A program made the position numbers and the translations under genes. A stretch of 64,000 nucleotides of DNA from CAVXGU01 sp963761615. Its GTDB lineage: Bacteria > Acidobacteriota > Vicinamibacteria > Vicinamibacterales > CAVVIG01. Below are positions 26,312 through 33,961 of the stretch, one piece after another; the stretch's first letter is position 1, and the number at the start of each line of letters is the position of its first letter. Under the pieces are notes generated by a model. The model was not told where the DNA came from, did no database searches, and was given only the letters and a program-made list of their open reading frames with translations. The stretch lies in the NCBI GenBank assembly GCA_963761615.1, contig CAVXGU010000003.1, positions 124,001 to 188,000 of the forward strand, read 5' to 3'.

Positions 26312-28567
26312 TCAGGAGCCAGACGAATCGGTGTAGTGCTTGACGTAGTCCCGCCGATAGTAATGCGAATAGTAGTACGCGTGCCGGTCGACATTGACTC
26401 GGTTGAGAACGGCTCCGACGAAATGTGCGTTGGCGGCCTCGAGCTGATCCAACGCGATCGTTGCTGTCCGGCGGTCTGTCATCTCGGAGCCGATCACAAA
26501 AAGCACGCCGGTGGCGTTGTGCGCCACGAGACAGGCGTCGGTGACGGCCATGACCGGGGGGGTGTCGATGACGACCCAGTCGAACTCCTGCTTGAACGCG
26601 GCTACGAGTTCCTCGAATCGGCGTGATCCCAGCAGCTCCGACGGGTTGGGCGGAATGTGGCCGGCCGGCAGCACGTTGAGACCCGGCACGCCAGACGCCC
26701 TCAGTACGCCGGATGGCTGTACTTTTCCCACGATGAGATTCGACAGTCCGGGCTCCTGGGCGATCCCGAAGAGTTCGTGGGCCGTCGGGCGGCGCATGTC
26801 GCCGTCGATCAGCACTACCCGCTGGCCGGCCTGCGCGAGAGCCACAGCGATGTTGCTCGCCACGAGCGTCTTGCCTTCGCCTGGCGCCGCGCTCGTGACC
26901 ACGAGCGACTTCGCGCCCTCCTCGGCAGACGAGAAGAGCAAGCTGGTTCGAATCGAGCGGACGGCCTCGGAGAAGTTGACCGGCACGCCGTTGTGCATGA
27001 GCGGCGACCCGCTGACGGCGTTCTTGCCGTGCAGTGCGGGCACCATGCCGAGAAAGGGCAGGCCGAGATCCTGGCGGATCTGCTCAGGTGTCTTGATCCG
27101 GTTGTCGAGGTACTCGATCCCGGCGACCAGGCCGATCGCCAGCATCAGGCTGCCTCCGAAGGCGACCGTGAGATCGCGCTGGATGTTGGGCGAGACGGGC
27201 GACCGGGGAACTTCAGCCGGATCCATGATCCGGACGTTGCTCGCCCGCAGCTCGCTCGAAATCCCGGTTTCCTTCGTGCGATCCAGCAGGCTCTGGTAGA
27301 TCTGCCGGTTGCTGTCGACGTCGCGCTGCAGCACGCCGTACTCGATGTCCTTGCGGTTCTGACTGAGCGCGTCCGTCTTCTGCTGGTCGAGCATCACCTG
27401 GAGGCTCTGCTCTTTGCTGAGCGCCGCCTCGTAGTCGTTCTTCACCGACTCGACGACCTTCTGTAGCTCGTTCTGGAGCTTGGCCTGGGCGGTCTGGATC
27501 TCGCTGCGCATCTTGATCATCTCGGGGTTCTTGTCCCCATATCGCTGCGCCATGACGGCCTGCTGTTGCTGAAGGTCGGAGAGGTCGGACCGCAGCTTCT
27601 GGATGTAGTCGTTGGCGACCACCGCGGGGAATGTTTCGAGCGACCCGGAGCCCTGCGCGTCCTTGATCTGGTTGTAGGTGGCCTCCTTGTCGATCCGCTC
27701 CGTTTTCGCCTTGGTAAGCGCCGCATTGAGATCCGTCAACCGCTGGACCACGATGCTCGAGGCGCTGTCGGCCGGCGTGACCGCGCCGTTCTTCTCTTTG
27801 TATGTCTGGAGGGCGGCCTCGCTGTCCTCCAGCGCCTTGCGCTGCTCGGCGAGCCTGTCGGACAGCCAGTCGGTCGCCTCCTTGGACGTGCTGAACTTGT
27901 ACTCCTGAAGCTGCTGGATGTAGGTCTTCGACACCGCGTTCGCCGCCGCGGCGGCGAACGCCGGGTCGGTCGACGCGTAGCGGACCTGGACGATGCGGCT
28001 GTTCTTCACCGGGACGATGTCGAGCCCTGAGAGGAACTGGTCGATTCGTGCCGATTGCGCGATGGTCTCGCGCTCGGTCGACGATGCCGCGGCGGGCGGA
28101 GGTGCGCTCGAGGCGAACGGCGCCTTCGCGAGGTGCACGACGCCGCCCACGGTGCCCCAGACGAGACCGGTCAGGCTGAAGGAGGCCCCGGGTACCGGTC
28201 CGTCGCCCAGCGGTCCATTCCACAGGTGCATCGCGTCGATGGTGGCTTTCGCGAGGCTTCGGCTCTGGAGGATCTGGTACTGCGTCTGGTAGAAGTCGTC
28301 GCTCGTGTAGTCGCTCGAGGCGAACATCTGGTCGATCTTCGGCGCGGCCGGCGTGGAAGTGTCGATGAGGATCTGTGCGTGGCTCTCGTACACGGGAACC
28401 TGTCGAACCGCGTTGACGGCGCTCACCACGAAGACCACCAGGAACACCGGAATGGCCACCCAGCGTCGCTTGTAGAGAATCCGGAGGTAGTCCGTCAGGT
28501 GGTGCGCTTCGCCGACAGGCTGGCCGATCCTGGGAACTTGGCCGGATGGTCGATGTTCAGTAGTCAT
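26312..28567 (-). CDS. wzc: Polysaccharide co-polymerase and bacterial tyrosine kinase (Wzc-like)
   Basis: The 751-residue protein has a Wzz domain with a first membrane helix near residues 38-60 and a periplasmic coiled-coil region from about 190 to 420, then a second membrane helix near 455-475. The cytoplasmic BY-kinase domain has Walker A APGEGKT near residue 562, Walker A' VVLIDGDMRRP near 585, Walker B WVVIDTPPV near 664 and a C-terminal tyrosine cluster with nine Tyr in the last 30 residues. It controls chain length through autophosphorylation. ATG 28567 is 10 nt after the Wza stop; an in-frame codon at 28612 would overlap that gene. Confidence 0.95.
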   Translation of the reverse strand: MTTEHRPSGQVPRIGQPVGEAHHLTDYLRILYKRRWVAIPVFLVVFVVSAVNAVRQVPVYESHAQILIDTSTPAAPKIDQMFASSDYTSDDFYQTQYQILQSRSLAKATIDAMHLWNGPLGDGPVPGASFSLTGLVWGTVGGVVHLAKAPFASSAPPPAAASSTERETIAQSARIDQFLSGLDIVPVKNSRIVQVRYASTDPAFAAAAANAVSKTYIQQLQEYKFSTSKEATDWLSDRLAEQRKALEDSEAALQTYKEKNGAVTPADSASSIVVQRLTDLNAALTKAKTERIDKEATYNQIKDAQGSGSLETFPAVVANDYIQKLRSDLSDLQQQQAVMAQRYGDKNPEMIKMRSEIQTAQAKLQNELQKVVESVKNDYEAALSKEQSLQVMLDQQKTDALSQNRKDIEYGVLQRDVDSNRQIYQSLLDRTKETGISSELRASNVRIMDPAEVPRSPVSPNIQRDLTVAFGGSLMLAIGLVAGIEYLDNRIKTPEQIRQDLGLPFLGMVPALHGKNAVSGSPLMHNGVPVNFSEAVRSIRTSLLFSSAEEGAKSLVVTSAAPGEGKTLVASNIAVALAQAGQRVVLIDGDMRRPTAHELFGIAQEPGLSNLIVGKVQPSGVLRASGVPGLNVLPAGHIPPNPSELLGSRRFEELVAAFKQEFDWVVIDTPPVMAVTDACLVAHNATGVLFVIGSEMTDRRTATIALDQLEAANAHFVGAVLNRVNVDRHAYYYSHYYRRDYVKHYTDSSGS

Positions 28568-28577
28568 GACGGACGTC

Positions 28578-29400
28578 CTAGAAGAATCTCTCGGGAACGA
28601 TGATGGTGTCACCGGGCTGCACCACGTCGGTGAGCTTCGCTTTGATCTCCGTCGTCTTGCCCTCGACGACGCGTTGAATCCTGATGCGGCCGTCCGCGCC
28701 GCGGTCGGTCAAGCCGCCGGCGAGCGACAGCGCTTGCAGGACGGTTGTTCCTGCGTCCACGGCGTAGGCGCCTGGCGACTTCACTTGGCCGGTGACGTAC
28801 ACCGACTGCGCCTTCAGGACGGTCACCGTGTCGCCGTCGTGGAGCGGCACGTTGAGCGACAGGTCGCCAGCCTGCAGCTTGCTGAGGTCGATCTTGAGAA
28901 TTTCGGGGCCGCTGGCCTTGACGCCGGCCGTCCCCTTCCGCGGCGCCCGGTACGATCATGACTTCCCGGCTGGCGGTCGCGGTGACGGAGCCCGCGCGAG
29001 CCAGCGCGGCGAGCAACGTCATGTCGCCGGAAAGCTGATACTCGCCCGGTGTCTTCACCTCGCCCATGACCAGCACGCGCTGGCTGCGATAGGTCGACAC
29101 GGTGACGGTCACTTCGGGTTGCTTCAGATACCCGTCGGCCAGCTTGTCGTGGATCTCGCGTTCGACCGCGCGCAGGGTCTCGCCGCCGGCCTTCACCCGG
29201 CCGATCAGCGGGAAGGCGAACGTGCCGTCCTGCTCGACGGTGAAGTCCCCGGACAGGTCCGTTTCTCCGAAGACCGTCACGGTCAGCACGTCCTGTGGCC
29301 CGATCACGTAGTCGGTCTGTGCCCGGACGGCGGGGCCGCCGGACGCGAACAGCACGCCTGCGGCGATCAGAACGAGAGTGGTGAGGAAGCCGTTCTTCAT
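28578..29400 (-). CDS. wza: Outer-membrane polysaccharide export protein (Wza-like), frame broken once
   Basis: The protein is 273 residues after removing one base at 28949-28953. The signal peptide MKNGFLTTLVLIAAGVLFAS has no lipobox cysteine. The export domain DYVIGPQDVLTVTVFGETD and the SLBB-type repeats YRSQRVLVMGEVKTPGEY and AQSVYVTGQVKSPGAY follow, ending with VVQPGDTIIVPERFF. The break joins REVMIV to RAPRKGTAGVKASGPEILK and lies at GTACC. It should form the outer-membrane or periplasmic part of the capsule secretion channel with Wzc. The ATG overlaps the stop of the beta-barrel gene. Confidence 0.9.
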
Positions 29401-30620
29401 TGTGATTCCCGATAGCTGAGCGAGACGCCGTAGCGGAACCCGACGTATCCGCGGTCAAGGGCGGTCGCGGAGGTGCGCCCGTAGTGATTCACATCGAAGC
29501 CGAGTCGGAGAGAGGGATTGAGGAAGAACCCGATACCGCCTCCAGCGGTGCGCCCCCGCTCGACCGGTGCGCTTCCCGGAACGGTGACGAGCTGCTCGTA
29601 CGCGAGCGACTGCCAGCCGACGCGTCCGACGACGTCCCAGCGGGAGGTCACGCGCTCCGTGATCGTGACGTTGGTGTTCGTCAGGTCGTAGTACGGCGTC
29701 GTCGGATTGTAGGAGTATGCCAGGTCGCGATCGACGCCGGCGCGTACCTCCATGGCCGAGAGCTTGTAGGCGGCCGCAACGGCCGCCACGAGGCCGCGGT
29801 GCGAGGGGAGCTCGGAGTGGAGCGGATTGAACCACCGGTAGCCCACCTCGACCGACCCGGAGATCAGCGCGTACGGATCGAGCACGAATCCCGACGTCAA
29901 CCTGACGCTGTCGGCGTCGCGAACCGGCTCGTCGCGAAACCGGTCCTGGAGCGCCTGCGCCGAGACGAGGAAGGTGGTGAGCGGCGTCAGGACGCGGCGG
30001 ATCTCCACCTGTTCCGTCTTGGACAGGTCACTGAGCAGCGGCGCCACGTTCACGCCGAGGAAGCTGGCGGAGTTGTCGTAGGACAGCGTCGAGCGCAGGC
30101 CCGTCAGCGTCAGGGTGGTTCGCGCCCCGAGGCGCACGGCCCCTCCGCCGCCGACCGTCCTGCCGATCCGGTGCAGGTACGTGTCGATTTCGTACCCCTG
30201 GCGCTGCGTCGTGTTGGAATACCCAGCCGTCAGGAAGGGCGTCAGCCGCCCCAGCGCGACGTCCCAGCGCACGGTATCGGCTGTGCCCCAGGACCGCATG
30301 TCGCGATTCTTCTTGAAGTAGAGATACTGGCCACCGACCGTCCCGCTAAGGTGCGATCGTCCCGCGCGCAGCGACAGGTCCACTGCCGGCGCGAACGTCC
30401 CCGTGGTGTCGCGCTCGGGATTCTCCGCCGTGTTGAGCACGTTGGTGTCGACCCCGAGGTTCGTGATCGCGAATGTGGGCGTGACGCCCAGCGGCCCGAA
30501 CTGGAACTGACCTCGACCCTCCTGCGCGGAGTCCGACCCCTGGGCCCGTGTCGACGACGCGGCGAGCAGCGTCAGGCACACGAGCGCTGCAATCCAGGAG
30601 ATGCGGAGGCGTGACGGCAC
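29397..30620 (-). CDS. Outer-membrane beta-barrel protein of the polysaccharide locus
   Basis: The 407-residue protein has a signal peptide (LRISWIAALVCLTLLAASSTRAQG) and then a long run of amphipathic strands with alternating hydrophobic residues, for example HLSGTVGGQYLYFKK, TTLTLTGLRSTLSYD and SGSVEVGYRWFNPL. It ends GYVGFRYGVSLSYRESQ. This resembles the outer-membrane beta-barrel proteins that precede Wza in exopolysaccharide loci of Acidobacteriota and Deltaproteobacteria; a role in secretion is inferred. The GTG at 30620 begins 17 nt after a terminator hairpin, so transcription must read through it or start nearby. Confidence 0.8.
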   Translation of the reverse strand: MPSRLRISWIAALVCLTLLAASSTRAQGSDSAQEGRGQFQFGPLGVTPTFAITNLGVDTNVLNTAENPERDTTGTFAPAVDLSLRAGRSHLSGTVGGQYLYFKKNRDMRSWGTADTVRWDVALGRLTPFLTAGYSNTTQRQGYEIDTYLHRIGRTVGGGGAVRLGARTTLTLTGLRSTLSYDNSASFLGVNVAPLLSDLSKTEQVEIRRVLTPLTTFLVSAQALQDRFRDEPVRDADSVRLTSGFVLDPYALISGSVEVGYRWFNPLHSELPSHRGLVAAVAAAYKLSAMEVRAGVDRDLAYSYNPTTPYYDLTNTNVTITERVTSRWDVVGRVGWQSLAYEQLVTVPGSAPVERGRTAGGGIGFFLNPSLRLGFDVNHYGRTSATALDRGYVGFRYGVSLSYRESQ

Positions 30621-30636
30621 GGTCGGGATGCGGGGA

Positions 30637-30670
30637 GAAAAAAGAACGGGTCCGGCAGTGCCGGACCCGT
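30637..30670 (-). terminator. Strong intrinsic terminator or attenuator between 30704-31411 and the capsule operon
   Basis: Reading the minus strand, ACGGGTCCGGC pairs perfectly with GCCGGACCCGT around a 3-nt loop, and a TTCTTTTTT tract follows at once. It lies after the stop of the two-domain secreted protein and only 17 nt before the GTG of the beta-barrel gene. No separate promoter is visible in that gap, so partial read-through may set the expression of the whole capsule operon. Confidence 0.85.
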
Positions 30671-30703
30671 CGGTCTTGCGGTTCGAGGACGCCGACGACA
30701 GGG

Positions 30704-31411
30704 CTACTGCGAGGGACTGGCCTCGCCGGCCGCCAGCACGACGCCGGTCACGCCGGCGCCCGCGGCCGCCGTCAGCAGCCACCAGCCCGCCATCTTGCGG
30801 CAGTTGATGTTGATGTCGTCCTTCACGAGCGGCTTCGACGTCATGTCGAACGGCCCCTCGGTGCAGATCACGTCGCCCTTCGGGTTCACCAGCTCGACCA
30901 GGTAGCTCGACGGATCGAGCGTCGGCATGTGGAAGTGGCCGTTCGGATCGAGCGACACCCACGAGGTGATCTGCCCGCCCTTGGTGTCCCGCGCCCGCAC
31001 CGAGTAGTCCTGGAAGGGCTTGTGCGCCTCGTCCTGCGCCGTGCCGCCGAGCGTCGCGGTGCAGTCGATCGTCGCGTTGTTCGCGGTCAGGTTCTGGGCC
31101 GTCATCGCGAACGGACCGGCCGTGCAGACCACCGTGCCGTCGTGGTTCAGGAGCTCCAGCGTGTACGTCCCCAGCGGCAGCTGTGCCAGCCGGAACTGAC
31201 CGTCCGGACCAAGCGGCACCGGCGTCGACAGCTGACCGTTCTGACTGTTGTGCGCACGCACCGAGTACTGCGAGTACGGCGGCTGCGCCTCGTTCTTGGC
31301 TGTTCCGCTGATGGTGGCCGTCTGCTGCCCGGCAGCCGCGAGGCTCACCGGTACGGCGGCGATCGTCATCGCCACCGCCAGACCGACTCCCAGAAGTTGA
31401 CGGGTCGTCAT
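30704..31411 (-). CDS. Secreted two-repeat beta-sandwich protein with C-terminal membrane anchor
   Basis: The 235-residue protein has a signal peptide (residues 1-28). Two tandem 86-residue repeats follow, at residues 32-117 and 119-204, aligned at YSQYSVRAHNSQNGQLSTPV and FQDYSVRARDTKGGQITSWV. Each has two cysteines 21 residues apart (96/117 and 183/204), which probably form a disulphide. A glycine- and alanine-rich hydrophobic segment at 209-229 likely anchors the C-terminus. The fold resembles carboxypeptidase-regulatory/SpaA-like beta-sandwich domains. It is the first gene of the transcript that leads into the capsule locus; function unknown. A promoter is visible at 31489-31517. Confidence 0.8.
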   Translation of the reverse strand: MTTRQLLGVGLAVAMTIAAVPVSLAAAGQQTATISGTAKNEAQPPYSQYSVRAHNSQNGQLSTPVPLGPDGQFRLAQLPLGTYTLELLNHDGTVVCTAGPFAMTAQNLTANNATIDCTATLGGTAQDEAHKPFQDYSVRARDTKGGQITSWVSLDPNGHFHMPTLDPSSYLVELVNPKGDVICTEGPFDMTSKPLVKDDININCRKMAGWWLLTAAAGAGVTGVVLAAGEASPSQ

Positions 31412-31488
31412 CGTCTACACCCTCGTCGGGCAGATATGTGCTCGGCAGGTCCTCACAGAGAGCCTCGCCGACACTCCTGCTCACGACT

Positions 31489-31517
31489 ATCTTGTCTCCT
31501 CTGCCGTAAGCGGTCAA
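31489..31517 (-). promoter_or_regulatory. Candidate sigma-70 promoter for the 31411 gene
   Basis: On the minus strand TTGACC is followed after 17 nt by CAAGAT, giving a predicted start about 70 nt upstream of ATG 31411. The -35 is near consensus while the -10 matches in three positions including the key A and final T. It sits just downstream of the inverted repeats at 31531-31573. Confidence 0.45.
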
Positions 31518-31530
31518 CAGGGAGGGACTC

Positions 31531-31573
31531 GTACCTGTATCACGGTACGCGCCAGTGTATCGAAGCCGATACA
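31531..31573. promoter_or_regulatory. Operator-like inverted repeats upstream of the capsule locus
   Basis: Two palindromic elements stand side by side. TGTATCG-AAGC-CGATACA at 31556-31573 is a perfect 7-bp inverted repeat, and GTACC-TGTATCAC-GGTAC at 31531-31548 contains another TGTATC half site. They lie between the stop of the regulator gene and the candidate promoter of the first capsule-locus transcript, the expected place for a transcription-factor site. Confidence 0.5.
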
Positions 31574-32977
31574 TCACCAGTCTCTGGTCGAGGGTCGTGG
31601 CCGCATCAGATTGAGCCCTCGAATCTTGCGATACAGGTTCGTCCGCTGAATCCCGAGCGCCTTGGCCGCGTCCGGGATCCGGCCACGGTGGTGCTGGAGC
31701 ACTGCAGCGATGTAGTCCCGCTCGAATCGGGCCCGCGCCTGCCGCAGGGTGGCGTCCAGTCCGACGGGCTCGATGCTGCCCTCGAGCTGCGTGTGGGCGA
31801 GGACGTCCTCGAGGCGAATGAGGCCTCCAGGCACCAGCAGGATCAGACGCTCGAGCAGGGCGCGCAGCTCCCGGGTGTTGCCGCGCCACGGCAGCGCGCC
31901 GAGCAGCGTCAGCGCCGGACGCGTGAGCGTCTTGACCGGCTTGCCGCTGGCGAGGCAGAGCTCGCGGAGGAAGTGGGTCGCCAGCAGCGGGATGTCTTCA
32001 CGCCGCCGCCGCAGCGCCGGCACGTCGATTCGCACGAGCGACAGGCGCTCGTAGAGGTCCGCGCGCAGGCGGCCCTCGCCGACCGCCGTGGCGATCGAGA
32101 GATCGACGGCGGCGATGGGGCGAATGTCGAGCGTGATGGGCGTGCGCGTGTCCTTGAAGAAGACCTCGCGATCCCGGAGTACGCGGACGAGACGGGCCTG
32201 GAGCCGCGCCGGCAGCTCGGTGACGTTCTCGAGAAACAGAATGCCGCCGTTGGCCTCGGCCAGCCAGCTGTCGCGGCTGATGCGCTCGAGACGGCGCCGT
32301 TCCGGCGTCGATCCCGCCGGGCGTCGGCAGACCACGCCGAAGAGCGGCAGCTCGACATCGTCGGGCGACGGACTCGAGCAGTCGACCTTGACGAACGGCG
32401 CGTTGCGGTTCACGCCCTGCTGGTGCACGGCCCGGGCGACGGTCTCCCGACCCGCGCCCCGCTCGCCGCACACGAGAATGCCGCAGCGCCCGGGAGCCGC
32501 TCGACGGACCAGATCCATGACGCCGAGCATGACCGGCGACGCCCCGATGAGCCCGGCCGCCATGGCCTCCGTGGGCCGTTGCGCCGCCTGGCTCGCGGCG
32601 AACGCGGCCTGTTCGCGCGCGTTGTCGAGCAGCGCCCCGAGATCGCGGGTCGTCGGCGGGCGCGACAGCACGTCGAAGACCCCCGCCTGCATCGCGTCGG
32701 TCGTCGTCGACGGCTTCTCGGGATCGGCAATCCCGATCACGATGCCGCGGGGATGGACGGACCGGAACGCCCGCGTGGCCTTGATCGCGTTGGCGCCTTC
32801 GCGCAGGTCGACCAGACAGAGCGAAATCGGGCCGTTCAGGGTCCTGAGCGGGTCGGCGCCGTCGGCGGACAGGGGACGATACCCGAGGCCGCGCAGCATC
32901 TCTTCCAGTTCGGCCCGCCCGTCGCGCCGGGCGACGAGCAGGGCAGTTCCGCCGCCCAGCAGGCCCGAGGTCGTCAT
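31574..32977 (-). CDS. Degenerate sigma-54 activator-like response regulator with Fis-type HTH
   Basis: The 467-residue protein has a receiver-like N-domain (residues 10-120, possible acceptor Asp in CLVDLRE), an AAA+ domain (about 140-380) and a C-terminal Fis-type helix-turn-helix (IPDAAKALGIQRTNLYRKIRG). The AAA+ domain lacks key features. Walker A reads GERGAGRE with Arg for the conserved Lys (residue 177). The GAFTGA loop is absent. Walker B reads GGILFLENV with E-N in place of D-E. It is therefore unlikely to hydrolyse ATP or engage sigma-54 normally, and probably acts as a DNA-binding regulator. ATG 32977 overlaps the lipoprotein stop (ATGA). It lies just upstream of the capsule locus. 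Confidence 0.82.
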   Translation of the reverse strand: MTTSGLLGGGTALLVARRDGRAELEEMLRGLGYRPLSADGADPLRTLNGPISLCLVDLREGANAIKATRAFRSVHPRGIVIGIADPEKPSTTTDAMQAGVFDVLSRPPTTRDLGALLDNAREQAAFAASQAAQRPTEAMAAGLIGASPVMLGVMDLVRRAAPGRCGILVCGERGAGRETVARAVHQQGVNRNAPFVKVDCSSPSPDDVELPLFGVVCRRPAGSTPERRRLERISRDSWLAEANGGILFLENVTELPARLQARLVRVLRDREVFFKDTRTPITLDIRPIAAVDLSIATAVGEGRLRADLYERLSLVRIDVPALRRRREDIPLLATHFLRELCLASGKPVKTLTRPALTLLGALPWRGNTRELRALLERLILLVPGGLIRLEDVLAHTQLEGSIEPVGLDATLRQARARFERDYIAAVLQHHRGRIPDAAKALGIQRTNLYRKIRGLNLMRPRPSTRDW

Positions 32978-33579
32978 TGGCCCGGCGGCTGCGGCTGGAA
33001 CCGGCCCGACTCCGACGGATCGATCTCGATCCGGTCGAGCGTCCCGTCCGCCTTGTAGATCAGCCGGCGATCCGGCTTTCCGTCTCCCGTCGTGTCCAGC
33101 GCCATCATCGACAGCGTTCCGTTGGTGTAGGTTTCCCATTTGTCGACTTTGCCGTCGCCAGTGGTGTCCTCCTCGACGCGCGTCAGGATGCCGCGGTCGA
33201 AGTACTCCCAGCGCGACACCTTCCCGTCATAGCGGGTCGAACGCTCGATCCGGTCGACCGTCGGGTCGAATCCGGGGTGGGCGGCCTGAGCGCCCGCTCC
33301 CGAGACGGGATGGTGGTACTCCCACACGTCGACTTTGCCATCGCCGTTCGTGTCCTGCTCGACGCGCAGCAACTGAGTCCCGTCCATGTACGCCCACGTG
33401 TCGGGCTTGCCGTCACCATTCGAGTCGTAGGCGAGCCGGGTGAGCTTGCCCGACTTGTCGTACTCGGGTGTGAAGCGGGCGGCGGCCGGATCGACGGGGG
33501 GCTTTGCGGACGTCGTGGGACGCGAGCGGCAGGCGCTGACGCCAACGATGATTGCGGCTGCAATCACGATCGAGCGCAT
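32974..33579 (-). CDS. Lipoprotein with four EF-hand-like calcium-binding loops
   Basis: The 201-residue protein has a lipoprotein signal (IAAAIIVGVSAC, lipid Cys at residue 17). Four D-x-N/T-G-D-G-K-x-D loops follow: DSNGDGKPD at 52-60, DTNGDGKVD at 76-84, DTTGDGKVD at 138-146 and DTTGDGKPD at 162-170. Between the loops are W-E-Y/W-A-Y aromatic strands (for example SRWEYFDRGILTRVEE). Such loops bind calcium in dockerin-like and thrombospondin-type modules. The gene is coupled to the regulator by ATGA, which suggests an envelope-sensing or signalling role, but no partner is proven. The in-frame start at 33618 would disrupt the signal peptide. Confidence 0.8.
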   Translation of the reverse strand: MRSIVIAAAIIVGVSACRSRPTTSAKPPVDPAAARFTPEYDKSGKLTRLAYDSNGDGKPDTWAYMDGTQLLRVEQDTNGDGKVDVWEYHHPVSGAGAQAAHPGFDPTVDRIERSTRYDGKVSRWEYFDRGILTRVEEDTTGDGKVDKWETYTNGTLSMMALDTTGDGKPDRRLIYKADGTLDRIEIDPSESGRFQPQPPGQ

Positions 33580-33683
33580 CGCACCAGGATGCGCCTGGGT
33601 ACAGCTTCGCCCTCTCACTTACAGTCCCGTCCGAGCTCCGCCCTGCAACCACAGCAACAGAAATTGCGGCAGGGGTACCAAGG

Positions 33684-33711
33684 AATATATCGGCACCAGG
33701 AAGTGTCTCAA
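33684..33711 (-). promoter_or_regulatory. Sigma-70 promoter of the lipoprotein-regulator operon
   Basis: Minus-strand TTGAGA (5/6 to consensus) and TATATT (5/6) are separated by 16 nt. The expected start is near 33677, about 98 nt before ATG 33579. This is the best -35/-10 pair in the 380-nt intergenic region. Confidence 0.65.
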
Positions 33712-33788
33712 ACACAAATCATTCAGTACTGTTCCTGATACAGATCAAGATCTGAGAGGCATTTAGTGCGCCAAATCCCAACGTTAAG

Positions 33789-33828
33789 ACGAACTTAGTG
33801 GTGCAATTACGAACTTAGTAGTTCAAAT
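33789..33828. repeat. Two tandem 20-bp direct repeats (operator-like)
   Basis: ACGAACTTAGTGGTGCAATT is followed at once by ACGAACTTAGTAGTTCAAAT, so the conserved core ACGAACTTAGT recurs with a 20-bp (two helical turns) period. They lie about 80-120 bp upstream of the lipoprotein promoter, in an AT-richer stretch, which suits a cooperative activator site. Confidence 0.55.
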
Positions 33829-33849
33829 CTACGTGCAGTTCTGTAAACG

Positions 33850-33870
33850 GCCTTCGGACGGGCCGAAGTC
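33850..33870. other. Short hairpin downstream of the 33962 gene
   Basis: CTTCGG and CCGAAG form a 6-bp stem with a 5-nt loop, followed on the minus strand by GGCCGTTT. With the longer hairpin at 33928-33953 it may complete transcription termination of the minus-strand gene ending at 33962; the T tract is short. Confidence 0.35.
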
Positions 33871-33927
33871 TCCGAGGGATTGTCGGGCAGGCTGAGAAGC
33901 GGGGAGTGGCAGTGGGGGGAAATGGGT

Positions 33928-33953
33928 GGGCAGCCGACCTAGGTCGACTGCCC
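33928..33953 (-). terminator. Hairpin terminator after the 33962-34531 gene
   Basis: A 12-bp near-perfect stem (GGGCAGCCGACC against GGTCGACTGCCC, with one G-T or A-C position) and a 2-nt centre begins 8 nt after the TAA of the gene. The following minus-strand sequence ACCCATTTCCCC is only weakly T-rich, so termination strength is uncertain. Confidence 0.5.
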
Positions 33954-33961
33954 GATGATCC

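Noticed and set aside
33665..33680. Sigma-54 promoter TGGTACC-N4-CCGC before the lipoprotein gene
   Set aside because: The -12 element matches poorly and the site contains a GGTACC whose length may be unreliable. A much better sigma-70 promoter is present at 33684-33711.
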